This document shows, piece by piece, positions 50,815 through 58,855 of a stretch of DNA of 64,000 nucleotides (positions are counted from its first letter, which is position 1; each line of letters opens with the position of its first letter). Below the pieces are notes generated by a model, which made no database searches, was not told the DNA's origin, and was given only the letters and a program-made list of their open reading frames with translations. Origin of the DNA: Curtobacterium sp. ZW137 (GTDB lineage: Bacteria; Actinomycetota; Actinomycetes; Actinomycetales; Microbacteriaceae); the NCBI RefSeq assembly GCF_003762905.1, contig NZ_RJKS01000004.1:310001-374000 (forward strand). The letters run 5' to 3'. A program made the position numbers and the translations under genes.

Positions 50815-51507
50815 TCAGGGACTGGCAGTACCCCCTCCGCCGCCCACCGGAGCGTCGCCCGTCGGCGGGGCCTTCGCCAGCCAGGAGAGGTCACCCGATT
50901 CGGTGTTCGTCGCGACCACCTCGGGCCGGTGCTCCCCGTACCGGACCACCGACACCGACGCGGGGCCGACCGTGATGCGCTGGAACAGGTCGAGGTGCAT
51001 GCCGAGCGCGTCCGCCAGCACCGACTTGATGATGTCGCCGTGGCTCACCGCGACCCACACCGCGTTCGCGCCGTGCTCCGCCTCGATCTGCGCGTCGAGC
51101 CGCCGGATCGCCGCCACCGCCCGCGACTGCATGGTCTGCATCGACTCACCGCCCGGGAACACCACGGCGCTCGGGTTCGACTGCACCACGCGCCAGAGCG
51201 GCTCCTTCGCCAGCTCGCTGAGCTTCCGGTTCTGCCACTCGCCGTAGTCCGCCTCGGTGATCCCCCGCTCGACGAACTGCTGCGGCTCCCCCTGCTGGAA
51301 CGCCGTGATCGCCCTGGCGGTCTGCCGGCAGCGCTCCAGCGGGCTGGACACGATCGCGGCGAGCGGGATCGCGCCGATGCGTTCCGCGGTCGTCGCCGCC
51401 TGCTGCTTGCCGACGGAGTCGAGCGCGACGCCGGCCGTGCGGCCCGCGAGGAGCCCGGTCGCGTTCGCGGTGGTGCGTCCGTGCCGGACGAGGAGGACGG
51501 TCGCCAT
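50815..51507 (-). CDS. Histidine phosphatase superfamily protein (MSMEG_4193-like phosphomutase)
   Basis: A 230-residue enzyme with the phosphohistidine motif LLVRHGRTTANATGLLAGR (RHG at residues 8-10), the acidic residue region RGITEADYGEWQNRKL and the second histidine in VAVSHGDIIKSVLADALGMH. The layout is that of broad-specificity phosphatases and phosphoglycerate mutase relatives. The C-terminus ends in Gly/Ala-rich residues. It is the first gene of the trio with DUF3090 and SCO1664-family proteins. The substrate is unknown. Confidence 0.9.
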   Translation of the reverse strand: MATVLLVRHGRTTANATGLLAGRTAGVALDSVGKQQAATTAERIGAIPLAAIVSSPLERCRQTARAITAFQQGEPQQFVERGITEADYGEWQNRKLSELAKEPLWRVVQSNPSAVVFPGGESMQTMQSRAVAAIRRLDAQIEAEHGANAVWVAVSHGDIIKSVLADALGMHLDLFQRITVGPASVSVVRYGEHRPEVVATNTESGDLSWLAKAPPTGDAPVGGGGGTASP

Positions 51508-51579
51508 GCGCTCGATCCTAGGCGCGGCGAGTTCTCCACAGGTCCGCCCGGGGCCGCCGCGTCGGCCCGTCGCGATCCG

Positions 51580-51654
51580 CGCGCAGGAGGTCGAATCGCG
51601 CGTAGGACGTCGAATCGCGCGTGGTGAGGCGGAAGTTCTGACCTCCTCCGCGCG
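51580..51654. repeat. Intergenic element with 19-bp direct repeats and an inverted copy
   Basis: GTCGAATCGCGCGT occurs at 51590-51603 and 51609-51622 (period 19). AGGAGGTC at 51585-51592 is reverse-complemented at 51640-51647, and the pairing continues into CGCGC after a 2-nt bulge. The element sits between divergent genes, upstream of the BLUF gene. Confidence 0.6.
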
Positions 51655-51730
51655 AAACGACCACCTTCCCGCTCGTCCGATTCCAGTCGTCGGTGGGACG
51701 TCGGGCCGCCTGACGCGGCAGGATGGACGC

Positions 51731-52159
51731 GTGCTGGTCTCGATCGTCTACATGAGTCGCGCGGTGGAACCGTTCGACGACGCCGCGATGACCGAGCTCC
51801 TGCGGGGCTCCCGCTTCCGGAACGAAGCGCTCGGTGTCTCCGGCCTGCTGGTGGCGAAGGACGGCCGCTTCATGCAGCTCCTCGAAGGGCCGGCGATCAG
51901 CGTCGACGACCGCTTCGCCACGATCGCGCAGGACCCGCGGCACCGCGAGGTCACCTCACTCATCCGCGAGGACATCGAGCGCCGTCGTTTCGAGGGCTGG
52001 TCGATGGCCTACCGGGGCCTCGACGACCACGACGTCACGGCGGAGGACGGCTTCAGCCCGTTCCTGACCGGCTCGACCGACTTCCCCCGGTCGTTCGACC
52101 GGACGAGCGCCGCGTGGCTGCTCAAGTGGTTCCGCGACCGCGAACTCCGCGACGTCTGA
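51731..52159 (+). CDS. Stand-alone BLUF-domain blue-light sensor
   Basis: A 142-residue single-domain flavoprotein that would bind FAD and respond to blue light. Tyr7 (SIVYMSRA), Asn31 (RFRNEALGVSG) and Gln49 (RFMQLLEGP) have the same spacing as the AppA triad Tyr21/Asn45/Gln63; Trp90 and Met92 (EGWSMAY) match AppA Trp104/Met106. The last 45 residues form the usual C-terminal helices and carry no output domain, so it must signal by protein-protein contact. GTG 51731 has no clear ribosome-binding site. No cyclic-di-GMP or regulator gene adjoins it in an operon, so the partner is unknown. Confidence 0.9.
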   Translation: MLVSIVYMSRAVEPFDDAAMTELLRGSRFRNEALGVSGLLVAKDGRFMQLLEGPAISVDDRFATIAQDPRHREVTSLIREDIERRRFEGWSMAYRGLDDHDVTAEDGFSPFLTGSTDFPRSFDRTSAAWLLKWFRDRELRDV

Positions 52160-52186
52160 TCCTGGACGAGCACCGCGCGCAGACGG

Positions 52187-52534
52187 TCACTTCGTCTGGT
52201 TCGGATGCCGGGTGTGCACCTTCACGAGGTACACCGTCGAGTCGTCCACGTAGTACCAGATCCGTGCGCCACCGGGCAGCTCGAGCTGCCACTGTTCGTG
52301 CGTCCGGCCGCCGTGGGCGACGAACTGCAGGTCTCCGCGGAGTGTGTGCATCGTCGGGGAGGTCCTCGTCGGGTCCGCGGTGAGGAGGTCCCAGGCGTCG
52401 GCCAGTGCGCTCCGTCGGGTGGCTGCCAGGTCCTTCCAGCCGCGCACCGCGTTCGTCGTCGCTGGGATGACCACGTGGTCAGTCGCTTTGGCGGGCCTCG
52501 GGAGGGGGTCTGCCTTCTTCGAACCCACGGTCAC
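52187..52534 (-). CDS. RelE/YoeB-type toxin
   Basis: A 115-residue type II toxin that would cleave mRNA on the ribosome. The core has NAVRGWKDLAATRRSALADA, LRGDLQFVAHGGRTHEQWQL and the closing strand ARIWYYVDDSTVYLVKVHTR followed by HPNQTK, typical of RelE/ParE-fold toxins with their terminal His-rich strand. GTG 52534 overlaps the antitoxin stop (GTGA), which identifies the start and implies coupled translation. It is convergent with the BLUF gene, with a 27-base gap. Confidence 0.85.
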   Translation of the reverse strand: MTVGSKKADPLPRPAKATDHVVIPATTNAVRGWKDLAATRRSALADAWDLLTADPTRTSPTMHTLRGDLQFVAHGGRTHEQWQLELPGGARIWYYVDDSTVYLVKVHTRHPNQTK

Positions 52535-53001
52535 GGACGTTCGACAGCCTGCGGGTCGGTGACCCACTCGAGTTCGTCTCGGTCGAGCCCGGCGGCGATG
52601 GCTTCCGCCGTTGCCTTCCACGCCGTGAGCTCGACGACGACGAGGTGCGCCTGCCCCGTCGAGAAGGACGCTCGGGCCGCCCGGATGATCGCGGACGCGC
52701 AGGTCTCCCGCATCTCGACCGACAACGCGAGCATCCAGTCGAACCGTTCCGCCAGGCGCTGCCCGAGCGGCCCGTCGTCATCGTCGATCGCGACGGCGAT
52801 GAGCTGTGCGGCGAGGGACAGGAGCACGTCCTTCGCATCGGCTTCGTGCTGCGACATGAGGACGAGGGGGTTCCCGTCGCGTCGATCGATCTCGACGGGT
52901 TCCGACTCCGCAGCGTCCATGACGGAGCGCGCGTTGCGGGAGAGCTCGGACGAGAGGAAGTGTCTCCGGACGCGAGCGGACACGGGCTTGGTGGTCGGCA
53001 T
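52531..53001 (-). CDS. Phd/YefM-like antitoxin with long C-terminal region
   Basis: A 156-residue protein. The first 55 residues (RRHFLSSELSRNARSVMDAA through NPLVLMSQHEADA) match the Phd/YefM DNA-binding fold. The following 100 residues are longer than usual for the family (typically 70-90 in total) and include a helical QLIAVAIDDDDGPLGQRLAE and a toxin-binding candidate near the end. It should neutralise the RelE-type toxin and repress the operon through the palindrome at 53014. Confidence 0.85.
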   Translation of the reverse strand: MPTTKPVSARVRRHFLSSELSRNARSVMDAAESEPVEIDRRDGNPLVLMSQHEADAKDVLLSLAAQLIAVAIDDDDGPLGQRLAERFDWMLALSVEMRETCASAIIRAARASFSTGQAHLVVVELTAWKATAEAIAAGLDRDELEWVTDPQAVERP

Positions 53002-53013
53002 CCTCCAACTCTA

Positions 53014-53033
53014 CTTCAGAACATCTTCTGAAG
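53014..53033. promoter_or_regulatory. Operator palindrome of the toxin-antitoxin operon
   Basis: CTTCAGAA-CATC-TTCTGAAG: perfect 8-bp arms, 4-nt spacer, ending 13 bases upstream of the antitoxin start. It is A/T-richer than its surroundings. Position and symmetry fit antitoxin binding. Confidence 0.75.
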
Positions 53034-53042
53034 AGCAGGGGA

Positions 53043-53684
53043 TCACCCGAACGTCGCGGAGACGACCCCGAGCAACCGCTCCCGGTGCGCACGCTCGGCC
53101 ACCGCGTGCATCAGCACCTCCCACATCGTCCCCACCGCCGGCAGCAGGTCTGCACGCCCGGACCGCACGTCCGACACGAGCTGCACCCCGGTGAAGTACG
53201 GCACGAGCGTCGCGCCGAGCGCCTCCGCGGACACAGTCGTCTGTACCTCCCCGCTCGCGACCGCGAGGCGGAAGACGTCGACGACACCCGCGATCCACTG
53301 CTCGTAGAAGCTCGACGTCTGCCCGGCGAGCACCCCGTGCTCGAGGGAGATCCGGATCCCGGCGCGCACGACGACGTCGCTCATGAGCAGGTCGGCGATC
53401 CCGCGCGACGCCTGGATGAGCATCGCGATCGGGGACGGGTCGGTCGAGCTCATGGCCGCGAACGTCCGGGCGTTCTGCTCGTCGATGACCGCGAGCGCGA
53501 GGGACCGCTTCGTCGGGAACAGCCGGTGGAGCGCGCCCTGGCTCACCCCGGCACCCCGCGCGATCCCGGCGATGCTGGCGGTCTCGTACCCGTCGCGGTC
53601 GAAGTCCCGCGCCGCGGCCTCGACGATCGCTGCGCGCCGTCCTGTCCCACCCGCGTCGACCACGCCCCCAACGGTAGTGACCAC
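53043..53684 (-). CDS. TetR family regulator (ScbR-like HTH)
   Basis: About 213 residues. The HTH runs ARDFDRDGYETASIAGIARG then AGVSQGALHRLFPTKRSLAL, with the AL-x-x-x-F-x-x-K pattern close to gamma-butyrolactone-receptor (ScbR/ArpA) regulators. The C-terminal domain has EHGVLAGQTSSFYEQWIAGV. GTG 53684 or GTG 53663 could be the start; the later one gives 206 residues and is closer to family length. It is divergent from the histidine kinase gene with a short gap, so the shared promoter may be its target. No butyrolactone synthase gene is in the window. Confidence 0.83.
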   Translation of the reverse strand: MVTTVGGVVDAGGTGRRAAIVEAAARDFDRDGYETASIAGIARGAGVSQGALHRLFPTKRSLALAVIDEQNARTFAAMSSTDPSPIAMLIQASRGIADLLMSDVVVRAGIRISLEHGVLAGQTSSFYEQWIAGVVDVFRLAVASGEVQTTVSAEALGATLVPYFTGVQLVSDVRSGRADLLPAVGTMWEVLMHAVAERAHRERLLGVVSATFG

Positions 53685-53738
53685 GAACGGGGGAAATCCC
53701 GGTGTCGCTGGGAGTGTCCGGACTGTCACGCTGTCCTC

Positions 53739-55067
53739 ATGACCCCGATCGCAGCCCCGTCGCTCCACCGACACCGCCGGACGTTCGTGCTCGGCATCGT
53801 GGACCCGCAGACCTGGCGCGACTTCGCCTTCCACCTGATCGCCCTGCCGCTCTCGATCGCCGGCTTCACCTGGTTCGTGCTCACCCCCTCGGCGGGCATC
53901 CCGTTCGCCGCGCTCTGGGTCGGCCTCCCCGTCGCGGCCTTCCTGCTCCGCGGCAACGCCTGGTTCGGCACGGCGTTCCGTGCGCTGTCGAACCGGCTGC
54001 TCGGCACGGCGGTGGACGCCCCGAGTGCACCGCATGGTCGGGCCGGCATCGTCGGCTGGACCCTCGCCGCCTTCCGTCACGGCCCGAGCTGGCGCGCCCT
54101 CGCCTTCGGACTGATCGCGTTCGTCACGTCGCTGTTCGCGTTCATCGTGACGATCACCGTGCTCGTCACCGCCGCCGGCCTCGCGACGAACTGGGTGTGG
54201 ACGCACTGGCTGACGCCCGTCACGGACGAGGACGGCGTCCTGCACTCGGGTCTGCAGGTCGGCACCGTGTTCGTCGACACCCCGCAGATGCAGGCGGTGG
54301 CGACGGTGGTCGGGTTCCTGCTGCTGGTCCTCGTGTGGCCGCCGCTGAACCGTTGGCTCGCCGCCGGTCAGGCCGCGCTCGTCCGAGCACTGCTCGGCAG
54401 CACCGCTTCCGAACGCCGGGTCGACGAGCTCACCCGGTCCCGCGACGACAGCGTGCGTGGTGCGGACGACACCCTCCGTCGCGTGGAGCGGGACCTGCAC
54501 GACGGCACCCAGGCACGGCTCGTCGCGCTCGCGATGACGCTCGGCGACGCGCAGGACCGCCTGGACGGCGGCGGCGACCCGGCCGAGGTCGGCCGGCTCG
54601 TCGAGAACGCCCGGCGGTCGACGCAGGAGACCATCGCGGAGCTCCGTGAGATCGCGCGCGGCATCCACCCTGCCGCACTCGACGAAGGCCTGGAGGCTGC
54701 ACTCGCCTCCGCCGTGTCCCGCACCACCCTGCCGGTGTCGGTCGAGTTCGACCGCTCGGTCCGGCTGTCGGCCGTCACCGAGAGCGTGGCCTACTTCACC
54801 GTGGTGGAGTTGCTGACGAACGTGACCAAGCACGCCCGGGCGACACGCGCAGCGGTCACCGTGGCGCGGGACGGCAACGACCTGCTCGTCACCGTCGAGG
54901 ACGACGGCGTCGGCGGAGCACACGTCCCGCTCGACCCGCAGACCGGCGGCACCGGACTCGCCGGCGTGGCCGATCGGCTCCGGACGGTCGACGGCACCCT
55001 GGCGATCGACAGTCCGAGCGGCGGCCCGACCCGCATCGCCCTGCGCTTCCCGGGAGCAGCGGCATGA
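53739..55067 (+). CDS. Sensor histidine kinase (HisKA_3 type) with membrane sensor domain
   Basis: A 442-residue kinase. The N-terminal sensor domain has four helices (about 28-50, 52-72, 115-150, 185-205) with an extracytoplasmic loop at 150-185. The dimerisation/phosphoacceptor helix contains ERDLHDGTQARLVALAM with His254, and the HATPase domain has VELLTNVTKHARAT (N box) and VEDDGVGG and GGTGLAGVADR (G boxes). It resembles NarL-type partner kinases, with a sensor domain common in actinobacteria. It overlaps the response regulator by four bases. The signal is unknown. Confidence 0.92.
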   Translation: MTPIAAPSLHRHRRTFVLGIVDPQTWRDFAFHLIALPLSIAGFTWFVLTPSAGIPFAALWVGLPVAAFLLRGNAWFGTAFRALSNRLLGTAVDAPSAPHGRAGIVGWTLAAFRHGPSWRALAFGLIAFVTSLFAFIVTITVLVTAAGLATNWVWTHWLTPVTDEDGVLHSGLQVGTVFVDTPQMQAVATVVGFLLLVLVWPPLNRWLAAGQAALVRALLGSTASERRVDELTRSRDDSVRGADDTLRRVERDLHDGTQARLVALAMTLGDAQDRLDGGGDPAEVGRLVENARRSTQETIAELREIARGIHPAALDEGLEAALASAVSRTTLPVSVEFDRSVRLSAVTESVAYFTVVELLTNVTKHARATRAAVTVARDGNDLLVTVEDDGVGGAHVPLDPQTGGTGLAGVADRLRTVDGTLAIDSPSGGPTRIALRFPGAAA

Positions 55068-55705
55068 GGATCCTCGTCGCCGACGACAACGTCATCCTCC
55101 GCGAGGGGCTCGTCTCGCTCCTCACCTCACGCGGCCACGAGGTCCGCGCCGTGGACTCCGGCGACGCCGCCGTCCAGGCCGTCGCGGCGGAGGCGCCCGA
55201 GGTCGTCGTGATGGACATCCGGATGCCGCCGACGCACACCGACGAGGGCGTGCACGCGGCGATCGCGATCAAGGCGGCCTCGCCCCGCGTGGGTGTCCTG
55301 CTGTTCTCGCAGTACGCCGAGGCCCGCTGGGCGCGGATGCTCCTCGACGTCGCCCCGACCGGCGTCGGCTACCTGCTCAAGGAACGCGTCGGCGACATCC
55401 GCCCGTTCCTCGACTCCGTGCAACGCGTCGCCGCCGGCGGCCTCGTGCTCGACCCGGAGGTCGCGGCGCTCCTCATCGACCGTGGTGCCGATCGGTTCGC
55501 GAAGCTGTCCGCCCGGGAGCGAGAGGTCCTCGAGCTGATGGCGGAGGGACGCACGAACGCCGCCATCGCCGACCGGATGTTCCTCGCCGCCGGCACCGTC
55601 GAGAAGCACGTGACGACGCTGTTCACCAAGCTCGGCCTGGCCCCGACGGCGGGAGACCACCGTCGGGTCCTGGCCGTGCTGGACTACCTCGCCGCCCGCC
55701 CCTGA
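55064..55705 (+). CDS. NarL/LuxR family response regulator
   Basis: A 213-residue regulator. Receiver domain 1-120: acidic pocket ADD (6-8), phosphorylated Asp51 in VVMDIRMP, conserved Lys in LLKERVG. The C-terminal LuxR-type HTH is LSAREREVLELMAEGRTNAA followed by IADRMFLAAGTVEKHVTTLF. It pairs with the kinase gene that overlaps it (ATGA). The target genes are unknown; autoregulation or control of the adjacent TetR divergon are guesses. Confidence 0.94.
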   Translation: MRILVADDNVILREGLVSLLTSRGHEVRAVDSGDAAVQAVAAEAPEVVVMDIRMPPTHTDEGVHAAIAIKAASPRVGVLLFSQYAEARWARMLLDVAPTGVGYLLKERVGDIRPFLDSVQRVAAGGLVLDPEVAALLIDRGADRFAKLSAREREVLELMAEGRTNAAIADRMFLAAGTVEKHVTTLFTKLGLAPTAGDHRRVLAVLDYLAARP

Positions 55706-55746
55706 CGAGCGGCGAGGCCCGGCCCGCTCACGGTGCTCGGGCCCGC

Positions 55747-56397
55747 TCAGGCCTGGTCGGCGCGGAGGAAGTCGGCGATCGCGGTGCCGCCGCTGTTGAA
55801 GCGGTAGGTGCTCCCCGCCGTGCCGCTCGACTCGAGCACGTCGGCGATCACGTGCGCGACGTCACCGCGGGTCACCTTCGCGCCCTCGCCGTCCCAGTCG
55901 ATCGCACCGGTCGGCTCGTCGTCGGTCAGGGTGCTCGGCGCGACGATCGTCCACTCCAACCCGGAGTCCCGGACGACCGCGTCGGCGATCATCTTCGACT
56001 GCGCGTACGCGAAGAAGTCGTTGTCCTGCGGCACCCCGTGGTCGAGCACCGAGCCGGACCACGAGACCATCACGTAGCGCTCGACGCCCGCGCGCTTCGC
56101 CGCCTGCACGGACAGCACCGCCGCATCGCGGTCGATCGCCCAGGTCCGGTCGACCGATCCCCCGCCGGCGCCGGCGGACCACACCACGGCGTCCTGCCCG
56201 CGGACCAGGTCCTCGAAGCCGGACAGCGTCAGCTCCTGGATGTCGGCGACCGCCGGGTCACCGCCGTGGGCACGGATCTCGTCGGCCTGGTCGGGGTTCC
56301 GGATGACGGACGTGACGTGGTGGCCGCGCTCGCTGAGGAAGCGCGTCGCGAGGAGCGCGACCTTGCCGTGGCCACCGAAGATGATGATGTCGCTCAT
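55747..56397 (-). CDS. NAD(P)H-binding SDR family protein (YwnB-like)
   Basis: A 216-residue atypical short-chain dehydrogenase. The Rossmann motif IIFGGHGKVALLATRFLSER lies at 5-24 (GGxGxxA type). It lacks an intact YxxxK: the corresponding region reads FFAYAQSKM, so a tyrosine and lysine are present with spacing Y-A-Q-S-K. The family includes NAD(P)-binding sensor and reductase proteins of unknown substrate. It is cytoplasmic and convergent with the response regulator gene. No operon partner. Confidence 0.87.
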   Translation of the reverse strand: MSDIIIFGGHGKVALLATRFLSERGHHVTSVIRNPDQADEIRAHGGDPAVADIQELTLSGFEDLVRGQDAVVWSAGAGGGSVDRTWAIDRDAAVLSVQAAKRAGVERYVMVSWSGSVLDHGVPQDNDFFAYAQSKMIADAVVRDSGLEWTIVAPSTLTDDEPTGAIDWDGEGAKVTRGDVAHVIADVLESSGTAGSTYRFNSGGTAIADFLRADQA

Positions 56398-56434
56398 TGC
56401 GCCGACGCTACGCCCGGCGCCTCAGAGCCCAGTG

Positions 56435-56519
56435 CGGAGGGTGTGGGATTCGAACCCACGAGACATCGCTGCCCACCTGTTTTCAAGACAGGCTCCATCG
56501 GCCACTCGGACAACCCTCC
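56435..56519 (-). tRNA. tRNA-Ser (anticodon TGA)
   Basis: The reverse complement starts GGAGGGTTGTCCGAGTGG; anticodon stem CCTGT-CTTGAAA-ACAGG gives anticodon TGA for UCA/UCN. The long variable arm, the T arm (GTGGGTTCGAATCCCAC), and acceptor pairing GGAGGGT/ACCCTCC are complete. Discriminator G; CCA not encoded. Confidence 0.95.
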
Positions 56520-56610
56520 ACGACGCGGCCACGTGGCGAGACATGACCGCGTCCCGAGGAGTCTAGCCGAGCCTCCCGGCCGCGCAGCGTCGCCAACGCG
56601 ACGGACATGC

Positions 56611-57474
56611 TCAGCGCGGCAGGGTGTCCAGTGCGGCCGCCAGGCCGTCGTCCGTCACGCCGCCGGTGATCTCGCTCGCGGCGTCGACGACGTCTTCGGG
56701 TGCCTGGCCCATCGCGACACCGCGGCCGGACGTCGACGCCCAGCGCAGCATGTCGATGTCGTTGCGGCCGTCGCCGGCGGCGAAGACGCGGGAGCGCGGG
56801 ATGTCGAGCCACTCGCGGACGCGTTCCATCGCGGTGGCCTTCGTCACGCCCTCGGGTGCGATGTCGAGCCATGCGGTCCAGCCGACGTTGTACGAGACCT
56901 TGTGCAGGCCCATCCGGTCGACGATCGCCAGGAACTCCTCGAGCCCGTGCTCCGGGGAGATCACGACGACACGCGTGGCCGCGACGCCGAGCAGTTCGTC
57001 GAAGTCGACGTGGTCACCGGACGCGGTCATCGCGTCGTCGGGGAACTCGCCGGAGAGCAGGTAGTGGCCGTCGGGCGACTCGACGCCGTACGCCGCATTC
57101 GAGAGCGCACCGCGGATGGTCTGCAGCACGTCGGTCGGGTCGAAGGTCTCGACGTGGACGCGGACGTAGCCGTCGATCGCGTGCGCAGCATCCGAGCGGC
57201 GCAGGGTCACCGCGCCGTTCGCGCAGACCAGGTACTCGGGCTCGATGCCGAGCGTCTGCAGCACGGGCACGGTCATGCCCTCGCTGCGGCCGGTCGAGAG
57301 CATCACCTGGTGGCCGGCGGCGACGGCGGCCCGGATCGCGTCGACGGTCGTCTGGGTGACGACGCCGTCCTCGCGCATCACGGTGCCGTCGATGTCGAGC
57401 GCGACGAGCCACCGCTTGACGCGGGTGGTCGACGCGGAGCCGTGGGTCGACGGCCCACCGTGCGGGGTGCTCAT
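56611..57474 (-). CDS. HAD superfamily phosphatase (Cof type)
   Basis: A 287-residue cytoplasmic phosphatase. Motif [12 protein letters not shown] (nucleophile Asp near 27), motif II STGRSEG, a C2-type cap domain between about 90 and 200, and motifs [19 protein letters not shown]. The family dephosphorylates sugar phosphates or flavin mononucleotide. The ATG at 57474 overlaps the serS stop (ATGA), so it is cotranscribed with serS. The first 18 residues are polar and may be disordered. Substrate unknown. Confidence 0.9.
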   Translation of the reverse strand: MSTPHGGPSTHGSASTTRVKRWLVALDIDGTVMREDGVVTQTTVDAIRAAVAAGHQVMLSTGRSEGMTVPVLQTLGIEPEYLVCANGAVTLRRSDAAHAIDGYVRVHVETFDPTDVLQTIRGALSNAAYGVESPDGHYLLSGEFPDDAMTASGDHVDFDELLGVAATRVVVISPEHGLEEFLAIVDRMGLHKVSYNVGWTAWLDIAPEGVTKATAMERVREWLDIPRSRVFAAGDGRNDIDMLRWASTSGRGVAMGQAPEDVVDAASEITGGVTDDGLAAALDTLPR

Positions 57475-58784
57475 CGGGGTTCGATCACCTCGACGCCGCC
57501 GAGGTACGGACGGAGCACCTCGGGCACGACGACCGAGCCGTCGGCCTGCTGGTGCGTCTCGAGGATCGCGACGAGCCAGCGGGTGGTCGCGAGCGTGCCG
57601 TTGAGCGTGGCGACCGGCGCGGTCTTGCCCGACTCCGTGCGGTAGCGGATGTCGAGGCGGCGGGCCTGGAACGTGGTGCAGTTCGAGGTGGAAGTGAGCT
57701 CACGGAAGGTGCCCTGGGTCGGGACCCATGCCTCGAGGTCGTACTTGCGCGCGGCGCTCGTGCCGAGGTCCCCCGCGGCGGTCTCGATCACGCGGTAGTG
57801 CAGCCCGAGGTCCTGGAGCATCGACTCCTGGTACGACATCAGCTTCTCGTGCTCGGCGTCCGCCTGGTCCGGGTGGACGTAGGAGAACATCTCGAGCTTG
57901 TTGAACTGGTGCACGCGGAGGATGCCGCGGTTGTCCTTGCCCGCGGAGCCGGCTTCACGGCGGTAGCAGGTGGACCAGCCGGCGTAGCGGAGTGCGCGGT
58001 CGGCGGCGTCACTGTCGGCTTCGTTGCCGTTGCCGTTGCCGTTTCCGTCGGTCGGGAAGGCCAGGATCTCGTCGGCGTGGTACCCGGCGAGGGCGACCTC
58101 GCTGGTGCCGGTGAGGTAGAGGTCGTCCGCTTCGAGCCGGTAGACCTCTGCCGCGTGCTCGCCGAGGAAGCCGGTGCCGGCCATCGTCTCGGGGCGCACC
58201 AGCGTCGGGGTGATCAGCGGTGTGAAGCCGTGCTGGATCGCACGGTCGAGGCCGAGCGACATGAGCGCGATCTCGAGCCGGGCGCCGAGGCCCTTGAGGA
58301 AGTAGAAGCGCGACCCGGAGACCTTCACGCCGCGCGGGATGTCGATGATGTCGAGGAGCTCGCCGAGGTCCGCGTGGTCCTTCGGCTCGAAGTCGAACTC
58401 CGGCTTGGTGCCGACGGTCTTCAGCGTGACGAAGTCGTCCTCGCCGCCCTCGGGCACGCCGGGCAGGACGACGTTCGGGATCGAGCGGACGACCCGGTTG
58501 AACGTCTCTTCGGACGCGGTGACGGCCGCCTGGGCTTCCTTCACCTGCGCGGCGAGGGCCTGGGCCTGCTGCACGAGCGCGGCCTTCTCGTCCTTCGGGG
58601 CCTTCGCGACGGTCTTGCCGAATGCGTTCTGCTCGGCTCGGAGCGCCTCGAACGACGAGATCGCGCTCCGCCGGGCGGCGTCCGCGGCGACCGCGTCGTC
58701 GACGATCTCCACGGAGGCGCCGCGCGCAGCCTGTGAGGCCTTGATGACATCGGGATCGTCGCGCAGCAGCTGGGGGTCAATCAC
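57471..58784 (-). CDS. serS: Seryl-tRNA synthetase
   Basis: A 437-residue class II aminoacyl-tRNA synthetase that charges tRNA-Ser. It begins [17 protein letters not shown]; the antiparallel coiled-coil arm spans about residues 35-100. Motif 2 is [10 protein letters not shown] (271-280), and motif 3 is near residue 390. Between LAFP (244) and LRYAG (265) there is an insertion, [20 protein letters not shown], encoded partly by a hexanucleotide repeat; most SerRS proteins pass directly through this point. The GTG start lies after a poor leader. The gene is coupled to the HAD gene. tRNA-Ser(TGA) is encoded about 1 kb downstream on the same strand. Confidence 0.96.
   Translation of the reverse strand: MIDPQLLRDDPDVIKASQAARGASVEIVDDAVAADAARRSAISSFEALRAEQNAFGKTVAKAPKDEKAALVQQAQALAAQVKEAQAAVTASEETFNRVVRSIPNVVLPGVPEGGEDDFVTLKTVGTKPEFDFEPKDHADLGELLDIIDIPRGVKVSGSRFYFLKGLGARLEIALMSLGLDRAIQHGFTPLITPTLVRPETMAGTGFLGEHAAEVYRLEADDLYLTGTSEVALAGYHADEILAFPTDGNGNGNGNEADSDAADRALRYAGWSTCYRREAGSAGKDNRGILRVHQFNKLEMFSYVHPDQADAEHEKLMSYQESMLQDLGLHYRVIETAAGDLGTSAARKYDLEAWVPTQGTFRELTSTSNCTTFQARRLDIRYRTESGKTAPVATLNGTLATTRWLVAILETHQQADGSVVVPEVLRPYLGGVEVIEPR
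58023..58046. repeat. Hexanucleotide microsatellite inside serS
   Basis: Three exact GTTGCC units and one GTTTCC unit; on the coding strand they give the Gly-Asn repeat of the SerRS insertion. Being in phase, gain or loss of a unit would change the protein by two residues without a frameshift. Confidence 0.85.
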
Positions 58785-58855
58785 CCATGCATCTTAGCCA
58801 GACCGCGTTGCGTCCAAGCCGGGCTGCTGGCAGGCCCCGCCGGTACCGTTGATCC

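Noticed and set aside
53043..53684. Gamma-butyrolactone signalling locus
   Set aside because: The TetR helix-turn-helix resembles ScbR proteins, but no AfsA-type synthase or antibiotic cluster is in the window.
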